Positions 25,784-34,213 of a stretch of 53,029 nucleotides of DNA are shown in pieces. The stretch lies in the NCBI GenBank assembly GCA_002392765.1, contig DGHT01000003.1, positions 819 to 53,847 of the forward strand, given 5' to 3'. The DNA comes from Verrucomicrobia bacterium UBA3841. Lineage in GTDB: Bacteria > Verrucomicrobiota > Kiritimatiellia > RFP12 > UBA1067. The notes beneath the pieces are model-generated. The model was given only the letters and a program-made list of their open reading frames with translations. It had not been told where the DNA came from and ran no database searches. Each line of letters opens with the position of its first letter. Positions within the stretch are counted from its first letter, which is position 1. A program made the position numbers and the translations under genes.

Positions 25784-27175
25784 TCAGCTCCTCAGATACG
25801 CCGAATACGCACGGTACGTCTGGTAGCAGTCGGACTTCGACGCCACCTCGCACGGCGCGTGCATGTTGAGAAGAGGCGTGCCCATGTCGAGGACCTTCAT
25901 TCCGAAGCGCGACATGTACTGGGCGATCGTGCCGCCGCCGCCTTTTTCCATCTTGCCGAGTTCGGCCATCTGCCATACAACCTTCTCGGCATCCATGATC
26001 TTGCGGATCTCCGCGACAAACTCGGGGCCGCAGTCGCTCGACCCGCTCTTCGACGTGCCGCCGGTGTATTTCGAAGCGGCGGGGCCGCGATGCAGGTACG
26101 CCGCGTTGCCGGTCGAATTCACGTCGGGGAAATGCGGGTCGTACGCCGCGGTTACGTCGGCGGAAAGCATCGAAGAGCGCTCGAGCGCGCGCCTCGTGTG
26201 GATGTCGCGCGCGTCTTTCGTCTGCCTGTCGATCAGCTCCGCGACCGTGTTTTCGAAAAAGCTGGACTGCATGCCCGTCGAGCCCATCGACCCGATTTCC
26301 TCCTTGTCGCACATGAGGATCGACGCCGTCACGTCCGGAACCTCGTCGGCCGCGTCGAGCAGCGCCTTGAGCCCCGCGAACGAGCAGACGCGGTCGTCGT
26401 GTCCGTACCCTGCGATGAGAGAGCGGTCGAAACCGACCTCGCGCGGCATTCCGGCGGGGACGATTTCGAGTTCGGCCGACATCAGGTCTTCCTCTTCGAC
26501 TTTGTACGTCTTCTTGAGGAATTCGACGAACGCGCGCCTGTCGCCCTTGGGGGCGGCGGCGGGGTCGTCGGCGTCATCGTCCTTGCCCTTCTTCTTCGCG
26601 TCGGGTTTCGTGTATCCCGCCCACGCGATCACGTCGAGATCCTCGGCCGGGAAGAACTCGTCGCGGTTCTTTTTCGCCTGGTCGTATCCGAGGTGCGGCA
26701 GGATGTCGCTGATGAGAAACACCGGGTCGGACGGCTTGTCGCCGATCGCGACATCGACCCTGGTCCCGTCCTTGCGCACGATAGTGCCGTAAAGCGCGAG
26801 AGGCCTTACGAGCCACTGGTACTTCTTGATGCCGCCGTAGATGTGGCAGTCGAAATAGACAAGACCGCCCTTTTCGTAGACCGGACGCGGTTTGAGGTCG
26901 AGACGCGGCGCGTCGGTATGCCCGCCGACAACCTTGAGTCCGGCTTCGGCGACGGGCTTCCTGCCGATGACGCACGCCATGACCGTGCGCCCCTCGTACC
27001 CGCGGTAGACCTTGTCCCCGGCCTTCAAGGTCTTGAACGAGGATATGTCCCTGAAACCGCCCTCTTCAAGCAGGCGCACGCTCTCGGCGTAGCTCCTGCG
27101 TTCGGTTTTAGCAATGCCCAGATAGCGCATGTATTCTGCGCTGTACTCCGCTTCGGAAATCTGTTTCTTTTTCAT
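25784..27175 (-). CDS. M18-family aminopeptidase, likely leaderless mRNA
   Basis: A 463-residue dinuclear zinc aminopeptidase (ApeB/LAP4 type). Key motifs are VVGGHTDAPRLDLKP (metal ligands H and D), CDKEEIGSMGSTGMQS (catalytic and bridging glutamates), GYGHDDRVCSFA, and the C-terminal GTPLLNMHAPCEV with the last histidine ligand. The ATG at 27175 begins 10 bases after the -10 TATAAT (27186-27191) and has no Shine-Dalgarno. The frame continues upstream, but that would run through the promoter. A charged, probably flexible insert (KKKGKDDDADDPAAAPKG) lies near residues 200-220. Cytoplasmic peptide turnover is the expected role. Confidence 0.93.
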   Translation of the reverse strand: MKKKQISEAEYSAEYMRYLGIAKTERRSYAESVRLLEEGGFRDISSFKTLKAGDKVYRGYEGRTVMACVIGRKPVAEAGLKVVGGHTDAPRLDLKPRPVYEKGGLVYFDCHIYGGIKKYQWLVRPLALYGTIVRKDGTRVDVAIGDKPSDPVFLISDILPHLGYDQAKKNRDEFFPAEDLDVIAWAGYTKPDAKKKGKDDDADDPAAAPKGDRRAFVEFLKKTYKVEEEDLMSAELEIVPAGMPREVGFDRSLIAGYGHDDRVCSFAGLKALLDAADEVPDVTASILMCDKEEIGSMGSTGMQSSFFENTVAELIDRQTKDARDIHTRRALERSSMLSADVTAAYDPHFPDVNSTGNAAYLHRGPAASKYTGGTSKSGSSDCGPEFVAEIRKIMDAEKVVWQMAELGKMEKGGGGTIAQYMSRFGMKVLDMGTPLLNMHAPCEVASKSDCYQTYRAYSAYLRS

Positions 27176-27185
27176 AGTGCAGTAT

Positions 27186-27199
27186 ATTATATCAAAAAA
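27186..27199 (-). promoter_or_regulatory. Extended -10 promoter of the M18 aminopeptidase
   Basis: T6GA followed by TATAAT (27186-27191). Transcription should start 2-4 bases before the ATG at 27175. Confidence 0.8.
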
Positions 27200-27276
27200 C
27201 GGCAAAAGGCTCTATCTGTTTTTGACGGAAGCAAAAACCGCGGAATATCTGCGTTTTCGCGCGCGCGCTTACAGGT

Positions 27277-28215
27277 TCAGCGGAATTCCGCGCAGCGCCT
27301 CTCGAGCGCGGCAAGATCTTCATTTTTGATCTTCTTGCGGAAGTATCTGTAGTTCAACACCCAGCAGGACGGATGTCTGCGGACGGTCCGCTCGATGTCG
27401 AGCATGCAGCGCTGCGTCATCTTCCAGATGTCTTTCGCGTCCTGCCAGCCATAGGTTGCAATCTTTTCGCAGCGCCAGCGTCCGTCCTTGAGCGGACGCG
27501 ACCACGCGATTATGATCGGAGTTTTCGATTTTGCGGCGAAAAAGGCGGGGGCGGCGGAGACCGGCACCGGACGCGAGAAGAATTTCACCCACACCCCGCC
27601 GTCGCGAGGATCCACGGCCTGGTCGACGAGAAGTCCGAGCGACTTGCCCTCCTTTATCCCGGACATCAACAGGCGGAACGCCCCGTCGGCCGGAACGATT
27701 TCCTGCCCTATCGATCTTCTTGCCGCCATCAGAAGGCGCGTCATCCCCTTCGAGCCGATGCTTTTGGCTACCGACATCATCCTGTGCCCCTGCAGAAACG
27801 CCAGCTGGGAAAGTATCTCCCAGCAGCCGATGTGTCCCGACACCGTTACAGCCGGCCTGTTTTCCGTGAGGAACTTGACGCACCCCTCCGCCATCGTGCC
27901 GGATGCCGCGGCGCGCTTCTTCCCCCGTATGCACGTCCAGAATGCGTACCCTACCGTCCTCGCCATGTTCCGGTAGCTTCTGCGGATTATTTTCCTGTAA
28001 TCGCGCGGAAGCTCTCCATACATTATAGCGAGATTCTCTTTCGCATACCCTTTCCCGCGCCTGTCGAAGGCATACATGATCATGGAGACGAAATCGCAGA
28101 ACGCCAAAAGGGCCCGCCGCGGCAGGAAAACGAAAAAAGCCAGACCGAGAAATACGCCGAACCATTCGAGCGGAAGCCTGAGCAGTCTCAATTTCCTCCT
28201 GTAGCGCGGTCTCAT
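27277..28215 (-). CDS. Lipid A biosynthesis acyltransferase (LpxL/HtrB-like)
   Basis: A 312-residue inner-membrane acyltransferase. One N-terminal hydrophobic segment (about 17-45) is followed by TVSGHIGCWEILSQLAFLQG, containing the family HxxxxE-type catalytic motif, and later GLLVDQAVDPRDGGVWVKFF, PAFFAAKSKTPIIIAW and HPSCWVLNYRYF. It would add a secondary acyl chain to lipid A, which implies an outer membrane with lipopolysaccharide. The ATG overlaps the stop of the acyl-activating enzyme (ATGA); that enzyme could supply the activated fatty acid. The acyl-chain specificity is unknown. Confidence 0.87.
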   Translation of the reverse strand: MRPRYRRKLRLLRLPLEWFGVFLGLAFFVFLPRRALLAFCDFVSMIMYAFDRRGKGYAKENLAIMYGELPRDYRKIIRRSYRNMARTVGYAFWTCIRGKKRAAASGTMAEGCVKFLTENRPAVTVSGHIGCWEILSQLAFLQGHRMMSVAKSIGSKGMTRLLMAARRSIGQEIVPADGAFRLLMSGIKEGKSLGLLVDQAVDPRDGGVWVKFFSRPVPVSAAPAFFAAKSKTPIIIAWSRPLKDGRWRCEKIATYGWQDAKDIWKMTQRCMLDIERTVRRHPSCWVLNYRYFRKKIKNEDLAALERRCAEFR

Positions 28216-29684
28216 GACAATTTGATCTTCCCGGAAGCGGTTCTGGGGAAAGGATCGCCGCGGAACTTTACGTGCCGGACGCGCTGGTACACCGGAAGCG
28301 TGCCATTCAAGACGGAAACCGCGGCTTCCACATCCTTCTCCCTCCCCGGCGCGTAGATTTCGGCGAGGATTTCGCGCGACTCGCCCTTCCCGGACACGAG
28401 AACCTCTTCCACGCCGTCGATCGAAAGAAGCGCGGATTCGAGTTCCTCCGGCGAAACTTTCTTCCCCGACGACAGGACGATCGTCCTCGACATGCGCCCT
28501 TCTATGTAAACGTATCCGTCGGGGTCGATGCGCCCTCTGTCGCCGGTATGGAACCAGCCGCCGGCGTCTATCGCCGCAGCCGTCTTTTCCGGCATTTTCA
28601 AATACCCCTTCATGACGCACGGACCGCGGACGAGAAGTTCGCCGTCGGGCGAGACCGCCGTCTCGACGCCCGGGGCTTGCGACGCTCTGCCGGCGCTCGC
28701 CGGGCGCGGGGCATCCGGCGATACGGCCATCGAGTAGCATGCGGCCGTCTCCGTGAGCCCGTAGCCGGAAACCGTCTTGATTCCGAGCGCGGAGAGTCTG
28801 TCGTACGTCTTGCGCGAAAGCGGCGCGCCGCCCGTCAGTATCCAGCGGATGTCCTGCCCGAGCGCCTCTTTCGCGCTGCTGCCGCGGTGCGCGATCTTCG
28901 ATGCGAGAATGTCCGCCAGCGCCGGCACGAGGAATGCGAAGTCGATGCCGAAGCGTTCCGCCGCGTCGTACACGCGGCGGAAGTCGGGACACACCCCGAG
29001 CGCGACGCCGTTGGCGAGCATCGTGTACGTCGCCGCGATTCCGAAAATATGGTGCAGGGGGAGGAGCATGAGGGACCTGTCGCCGCGGTGCATCTCGAGC
29101 GCCAGTGTCGTTGATTTGACGAACGTCTCCACGGCGCGGATGTCGAGTTCCACCGCGCGCGGCTCGCTCGTCGTGCCGCTCGTGAACACGAGCATGGCCG
29201 TTCTCCCGGCATCCACGAACTGGCGGCGCCAGATGTTTTTGCGTCCGAACCCCAGCGCCGAAAGCGCGGCGGAAATGAAACGGTCCGTCTTTCGCGTCCC
29301 GAATCCGCCCGTCGCCAGACCCGGCGTCAATGCGGCCGTTTCATGCGCTTTTTCCGCGTACAGGGACGAATGAAGGAGCATCGTAGCTCCGACGAACGAA
29401 AGCCGCCTGGAAATCTCGGACGCGTTCAAGGCGGGCTCCACCGGAACGACGACCGCCCCGGCGAAAAGGCATGCCGCGTGCGCCACCATCCACTCGTACG
29501 AATTTTCGCCGAGTATGGCGATCGTCTTGTGCTGCGGATGGCGGTCGATGATCCAGCAGACCGTCGCTATGTCATCCGTGAAACGCTTCCACGAAATGGG
29601 AACGGATCTGTCGCCGGACGACACCAGAAACGCCGGCGACGACGGATGCTTTCTGCGGTTCTCCCTGAATGTCTCGAAAAGCAT
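28212..29684 (-). CDS. AMP-forming acyl-CoA/acyl-ACP synthetase
   Basis: A 490-residue ANL-superfamily enzyme. The P-loop signature is MLVFTSGTTSEPRAVEL (near 165), followed by LLPLHHIFG, ILTGGAPLSRKTYDRL, TVSGYGLTETAACYSM, GWFHTGDRGRIDPDGYVYI, and the C-terminal lysine region FPRTASGKIKLS. It activates a carboxylic acid, most likely a long-chain fatty acid, through an acyl-AMP. The ATG lies 2 bases after the stop of the IMP cyclohydrolase gene and the stop overlaps the next gene, so it is translationally coupled to an LpxL-like enzyme. Whether CoA or ACP is the acceptor is not visible. Confidence 0.88.
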   Translation of the reverse strand: MLFETFRENRRKHPSSPAFLVSSGDRSVPISWKRFTDDIATVCWIIDRHPQHKTIAILGENSYEWMVAHAACLFAGAVVVPVEPALNASEISRRLSFVGATMLLHSSLYAEKAHETAALTPGLATGGFGTRKTDRFISAALSALGFGRKNIWRRQFVDAGRTAMLVFTSGTTSEPRAVELDIRAVETFVKSTTLALEMHRGDRSLMLLPLHHIFGIAATYTMLANGVALGVCPDFRRVYDAAERFGIDFAFLVPALADILASKIAHRGSSAKEALGQDIRWILTGGAPLSRKTYDRLSALGIKTVSGYGLTETAACYSMAVSPDAPRPASAGRASQAPGVETAVSPDGELLVRGPCVMKGYLKMPEKTAAAIDAGGWFHTGDRGRIDPDGYVYIEGRMSRTIVLSSGKKVSPEELESALLSIDGVEEVLVSGKGESREILAEIYAPGREKDVEAAVSVLNGTLPVYQRVRHVKFRGDPFPRTASGKIKLS

Positions 29685-29686
29685 GG

Positions 29687-30367
29687 TCAGTGCTTGACGT
29701 ACGTCGAATCCACCTCTTCCCAGGTGCGGGTCGTGAAAAACCCGGCTATCGCCGTATCGTACGCGGCGGTATGGGAGAACGCCTTCTTCATGAGCCTGAA
29801 GCGCGTGTCGAATCCAAGCGTGCCGCCGTGCGCGGAAAGCTCCTGCGCGATGTTCGGGTAATCGAGCGGATCGGTGACCGAGGCGACCCTGAGGTAGTTC
29901 TTCGCGCTCGCCCTGACCATGCACGGTCCGCCGATGTCGATGTTCGTGCGCGCCATTTCGGGCGTGACGCCTTCCTTCGCGACAGTCTCGCGGAAAGGAT
30001 AGAGGTTCACGACAACCATGTCGATCGGCACTGCGGAAAGACGTTTGAGATCGGCCTGGTGGGCGTCGTTGTACGTCTCCGAAAGAAGCCCGAGGTAGAT
30101 TTTGAAATCGAGCGTCTTGACAAGTCCGCCCTGCATTTCGGGCTGTCCTGTGTAATCGGACACCTGCACGAGCGTGCCGTCCGCCTTGTCCGCGAGTATT
30201 TCCTTCACCTTCGCGTAGGTGCCGCCCGTGGAATAGATCTTCACGCCGGGGCATGCGTCCACCAGAGCCGGAACGAAATCTTCCAGGCCGGTCTTGTCGC
30301 TGACGCTCATCAGCACGTGTTTGACTTTGACCCTTGCGTCGATGTCTTTGACTATGTTCAGCGCCAT
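29687..30367 (-). CDS. purH: Stand-alone IMP cyclohydrolase domain of PurH
   Basis: A 226-residue protein matching only the N-terminal MGS-like IMP cyclohydrolase half of PurH (LMSVSDKTGLEDF, YSTGGTYAKVKEI, PIDMVVVNLYPF, NIDIGGPCMVRASAKN, YDTAIAGFF). Bifunctional PurH is about 520 residues with a C-terminal AICAR formyltransferase, which is missing. The next gene begins 2 bases after the stop, so there is no room for it. The canonical KTLHPK motif reads KTLDFK here, which suggests an altered active-site loop or a distinct subgroup. A separate formyltransferase must be elsewhere if the last steps of IMP synthesis occur. GGAG precedes the ATG. Confidence 0.85.
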   Translation of the reverse strand: MALNIVKDIDARVKVKHVLMSVSDKTGLEDFVPALVDACPGVKIYSTGGTYAKVKEILADKADGTLVQVSDYTGQPEMQGGLVKTLDFKIYLGLLSETYNDAHQADLKRLSAVPIDMVVVNLYPFRETVAKEGVTPEMARTNIDIGGPCMVRASAKNYLRVASVTDPLDYPNIAQELSAHGGTLGFDTRFRLMKKAFSHTAAYDTAIAGFFTTRTWEEVDSTYVKH

Positions 30368-30410
30368 TTGCAGTCTCTCCTTGCTTTTGGTATGTTTTTG
30401 TCAGTTGGTT

Positions 30411-30423
30411 ATTATATCAAATT
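30411..30423 (-). promoter_or_regulatory. Extended -10 promoter of the purH-type operon
   Basis: TTTGA followed by TATAAT (30411-30416), 43 bases before the ATG at 30367, with a leader that holds GGAGAG. Confidence 0.75.
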
Positions 30424-30452
30424 GCCGCGCAAATTTCACCATCCGGCGAACG

Positions 30453-33400
30453 TCAGTCGATTGCGATCTCCGCGAGCGACGCGAATTCGCCGGGATAGTG
30501 CGAATCGAGCGCCGTCACTCTGACGTAGCGCATGCGCATCGCGGAGGGGAACGCCACGCGCTGCGCGCTTTTCGCGGCGCTCAGCGCGGTCTTCGCCGCC
30601 TCGCGCCACGTCTTGCCGTCCCCGGACACCTCTACGCGCACGTTCTTCACCGAACCGTTGGTTCCGGTCTGCCTCTGCCAGAACGTGATGCCGTGCGCAT
30701 CGAGATCGCGTCCCATGTCGACCGTCACGGAATGCGGGAACTTCGTCAGCGTCACGCCGTACTGGCTGTGCCATATCGTCGAGAGGTCGCCGTCCACGAG
30801 ATGCTCGGCGTCGCCCTCGCCCGGTTCGGCCGACGAGCACCCGACGATCGCGGGCAGGATGTCCTCGCCGGTCCTCTCGTCGGGCGGAAGCTCCGCCGGC
30901 GGCATGAAGGAGAGATGGTTGCGGTCCATCGGCTCGCCGATCACGAAATCGAGACGGCAGGGCTTGTTGCTGCGCACGATGTCGCGGCTGAGCGGTCCGG
31001 GTCCGCATGAAGCCCCGCCCAGGCCCCTCACCGCCGCGTAAATGCCGAACTCCGTCTTGGACGGGGCGGGGAGTTCTTCGGGATGCATCGCCAGCGTCAG
31101 CTCCGTCGGAGAATACGGAATCGCCGAAAACGAGAACGGCTCGCCGAGCGTGTGGACCAGGAACATGCGCCCGTCGACGAGGCCTTCGAAAAGTCCGGCC
31201 CAGCTGCAGCATTCGCGGTTGCCCATGTCCTGCGGCTTCGCGTAGTATTCGACCATGTCGGAGACGGGCTTGCTCCACCAGCCCTGGAATGCGGCGCTCT
31301 TGCGGTCGGGATAGTTTTCGAACGGACCCGTTCCACCCCAGCAGACATTCTGCAGGCTCTTGTCGAAAACGAACCTGTAGCCGATGCGGGCGAGCTCCAT
31401 CACGCGTCCGCGCGGTCTGATCTCCGACTGGCAGGCGATGCGTCCGCCGCCGAAGACAGTCCACTTCTGCGCCACGGAGAAATGCGGATCGCTGGAAAGC
31501 GTTTCCCCGGCCGGCAGTATCTCGCACGGCTTGCCGGTTCTTCCGCCGAATCCGACGAGCCTCTCCTTCTGCTTCCCGCGGACGTCGGCGACTACGACGA
31601 ACGATACGGAACCGTCGTCTTTCTTCTCGACGGGGGAAATGTACGCGGCCTTCTGGACCATCTCGCGAAGGCCGGCCATCGCCCAGCGTTCGCCAAGGCC
31701 CGTTTCGTTGGAGCTGGGCGCGCGGTAGACGTCGAGCGTCACGGGCTTGAGAAGCATTTCACGCCCTTCCTGGGAGAACGAAACCATCGCCCCGCTCGCG
31801 CGGTCGAAGGCGATCGAGGTATTCCCGGTCGCGAACCGCAGCGTCTTGGCGTCGCTCTTGTCCTCGACGTCGCCGGACGACATGAGCCGGACCCGGTTTT
31901 CCTTCGCATACGCCTCCGGGAAGTCGAACTGCCCTTTTGCGATTACGTGCCCTTTCCCGAGGATGCCGTCGCCGCCGGACAGGACGATCTCGAGACGCGT
32001 GCAGATCGGAAGTCCCGACCACTCGGGCAGCGCCACTTTTTCTTCGCCGCGCGGCGGTGCGGAAAGAGGATGCTCCGCGGAGGTTTCGCCTCCGAGTCCG
32101 ATGTTGTACACTTTCAGCACGAGCCCGGCCGCGCTCTTGAAGTAATTGAGATTCTTGACCGTCACGGTTTTGCGGTCGGCGGAGAGCGAAAAGGCGAACG
32201 GCTGGAACACGTGCTTCACCTCCCAGTAGCCCGGCTCGACGCGGCGGTCGGAGAGTATCACGCCGTTCATCACGAACTGCCCGTCGTTCGGCTTGTCGCC
32301 GAAGTCTCCGCCATACGCGATGATGAGACCGTTCCCCGTTCCCCGTTCCCCGTTTCCCTTCTTGTACAGCCCTTGATCGACCCAGTCCCAGATCGCCGCG
32401 CCGAGGATCACGTCAGAAGACTCGATCGCGTCCTGGTAGTCCTTCAGATTGCCCATCGCGTTGCACATGTTGTGCGCGTATTCGGAGATGTAGAACGGCT
32501 TCTTCGCAGTGCGGTCGTTCGCCTTCCACTGCACCCAGTCGACGCCGGGGTACTGGTTGGAGTCCATGTCGACGACGGAGTTGTCGCGCTCGTACTGCAG
32601 GGGGCGCGACGTGTCGATCGCGCGGATCGCCGCCGCAGCCGCGGCGAAGTTCTCGCCCGGTCCCGCCTCGTTGCCCAGCGACCACATCGTCACGCACGGA
32701 TGGTTGCGGTTGCGCTTTACCATGTCGATATTGCGCGCGACGGTCGCCTTTTCCCATTCCTTGCGATGCGAGAGCGACGCCTCGCCGTAGTAGTATCCGT
32801 GCGACTCGACGTTCGCCTCGTCCATGACGTAGATGCCGTAGATGTCGCAGAGGTAGTAGAAGTAGTCGTCTTGCGGATAGTGCGAGTTGCGCACGTGGTT
32901 GATGTTCGCCTCCTTCATGAGGCGGATGTCCTGAAGCTGCCTCTCGCGCGGCACGTAGTGCCCGTACATCGGGTCGGATTCGTGCCTGTTGACGCCGCGC
33001 AGCTTTATCTTCTTGCCGTTGAAGTAGTAGCGTCCGTCGCGGATTTCGGAAACGCGGAAGCCGACAAGGCAGGAGACATACTCCAGACTGGGGGAACGGC
33101 CGTCCCGGCCGTTCTGAACGGGCGAGACGCCCGTTCCCCCAGTGCAAACGGGCTGGAGGCCCGTTCCCCCAGTTACATTCAGCACCAGCTTGTAGCAGTT
33201 CGGCTCCTCCGCGCTCCAGAGCTTGGGCGAAGGTACGAGCAGCTCAAATCCCTTCGGACGGCTTCCGCATTTCGTTGGAACGCGTGCGCCATCCATCGCA
33301 TACAACTGCGGCTCTGCAAAAAGCGCCAACTCCTTCCCTGCGGGCGCAACGGCGTCAATGTCTATATCAAGCACCCAATCGCCCTTCAGGTTGTCCTTGT

Positions 33401-34196
33401 CGACTGGCCGCGGCGTAACGGTGAAATCGCGAATGTGCGCTTTAGGCCTTGCAAGTAGCCATGTCGAGCGGGCGATGCCGGAAAGTCTGAACATGTCCTG
33501 GTCTTCGAGATACGAGCCGTCGGAATAGCGATAGACCTCCAGCGCGACGACGTTCTTTCCGGGCTTCACGAACTTCGTGACGTTGAACTCGGCGGGGTTG
33601 CGCGAATCCTTCGAGAAGCCGACGTACTCTCCGTTGACCCAGAGGTAGAAGAACGAATCGACGGCGTCGAACTTGAGGAAGATTTCCTGTCCGTTCCACT
33701 TCTCCGGCACGTCGAAGTCGCGGCGGTAAGAGCCGACGGGATTGCGCGCGGCGTAGGAGGTCCAGTCCTTCGGCGGCTCGCCCATGACGTCCGGCTGATC
33801 GCGCTTGAATGGATACGTCTGGTTCGTGTAGATGGGCGTACCCCAGCCGCCCTTCCCGTTCGCGCCGTACGCCTGCCAGGAGCAGGGGACCTTGATCGTC
33901 TCCCACGACGATACGTCGTAGTCCGGTTTCTCGAAGCCTGCTGGACGCGACGCGGGATCCTTCGACCACTTGAACTTCCACGCGGTGTCCGAGTCGAGCG
34001 AGATCGTTCGCTCCGAAAACTCGGGAAGGATCTTGAGCGCGTTTTCAAGCGTGTCGAAACTTGAGAACGCAGCGCGGCGCTCCTCGCGTCCGAATGACAG
34101 ATTCTCCGGCTCCTTCCATTCGGTGCCCGCAGGCCCGGCGCCGAAAGCGGCGGCGAAAAGCATCGAGATCGATGCGCAGATTGCTGTTTTGTCCAT
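30453..34196 (-). CDS. Exported GH2 beta-galactosidase with F5/8C-like C-terminal domain and repeat inserts
   Basis: A 1247-residue secreted enzyme. The ATG at 34196 has AAGGAG at good spacing; residues 1-20 are a signal peptide. The jelly-roll domain (PVGSYRRDFDVP, FDAVDSFFYLWVNGEYVGF) is followed by the immunoglobulin-like domain and the TIM barrel. Likely catalytic residues are acid/base E510 in WSLGNEAGPG and nucleophile E572 in ISEYAHNM. A Bgal_small_N-like region lies near 790-1070. Residues about 1110-1247 resemble a discoidin F5/8C carbohydrate-binding module. Two repeats are translated in-frame: three palindromes at residues about 342-371 (GGTGVSPVQNGRDGRSPS) and a heptamer array near 614-622. 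It is the last gene of the fusA array. Confidence 0.92.
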   Translation of the reverse strand: MDKTAICASISMLFAAAFGAGPAGTEWKEPENLSFGREERRAAFSSFDTLENALKILPEFSERTISLDSDTAWKFKWSKDPASRPAGFEKPDYDVSSWETIKVPCSWQAYGANGKGGWGTPIYTNQTYPFKRDQPDVMGEPPKDWTSYAARNPVGSYRRDFDVPEKWNGQEIFLKFDAVDSFFYLWVNGEYVGFSKDSRNPAEFNVTKFVKPGKNVVALEVYRYSDGSYLEDQDMFRLSGIARSTWLLARPKAHIRDFTVTPRPVDKDNLKGDWVLDIDIDAVAPAGKELALFAEPQLYAMDGARVPTKCGSRPKGFELLVPSPKLWSAEEPNCYKLVLNVTGGTGLQPVCTGGTGVSPVQNGRDGRSPSLEYVSCLVGFRVSEIRDGRYYFNGKKIKLRGVNRHESDPMYGHYVPRERQLQDIRLMKEANINHVRNSHYPQDDYFYYLCDIYGIYVMDEANVESHGYYYGEASLSHRKEWEKATVARNIDMVKRNRNHPCVTMWSLGNEAGPGENFAAAAAAIRAIDTSRPLQYERDNSVVDMDSNQYPGVDWVQWKANDRTAKKPFYISEYAHNMCNAMGNLKDYQDAIESSDVILGAAIWDWVDQGLYKKGNGERGTGNGLIIAYGGDFGDKPNDGQFVMNGVILSDRRVEPGYWEVKHVFQPFAFSLSADRKTVTVKNLNYFKSAAGLVLKVYNIGLGGETSAEHPLSAPPRGEEKVALPEWSGLPICTRLEIVLSGGDGILGKGHVIAKGQFDFPEAYAKENRVRLMSSGDVEDKSDAKTLRFATGNTSIAFDRASGAMVSFSQEGREMLLKPVTLDVYRAPSSNETGLGERWAMAGLREMVQKAAYISPVEKKDDGSVSFVVVADVRGKQKERLVGFGGRTGKPCEILPAGETLSSDPHFSVAQKWTVFGGGRIACQSEIRPRGRVMELARIGYRFVFDKSLQNVCWGGTGPFENYPDRKSAAFQGWWSKPVSDMVEYYAKPQDMGNRECCSWAGLFEGLVDGRMFLVHTLGEPFSFSAIPYSPTELTLAMHPEELPAPSKTEFGIYAAVRGLGGASCGPGPLSRDIVRSNKPCRLDFVIGEPMDRNHLSFMPPAELPPDERTGEDILPAIVGCSSAEPGEGDAEHLVDGDLSTIWHSQYGVTLTKFPHSVTVDMGRDLDAHGITFWQRQTGTNGSVKNVRVEVSGDGKTWREAAKTALSAAKSAQRVAFPSAMRMRYVRVTALDSHYPGEFASLAEIAID
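32331..32358 (-). repeat. GGGGAAC heptamer array inside the beta-galactosidase
   Basis: Three exact GGGGAAC copies (32331-32351) and one degenerate unit (GGGAAAC, 32352-32358). It encodes GNGERGTGN and is the same repeat as in ileS. Confidence 0.93.
33086..33173. repeat. Three REP-like palindromes (family B) inside the beta-galactosidase
   Basis: Unit 1 is on the plus strand (stem AACGGCC/GGCCGTT); units 2 and 3 are inverted (stems AACGGGCG/CGCCCGTT and AACGGGC/GCCCGTT). All share the flank CCCCCAGT or its complement ACTGGGGG. The stems differ in sequence yet stay complementary, and also differ from the GAGCG/CGCTC stem at 5770 and 5875. Confidence 0.93.
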
Positions 34197-34213
34197 GATC
34201 ACTCCTTGTTTTG

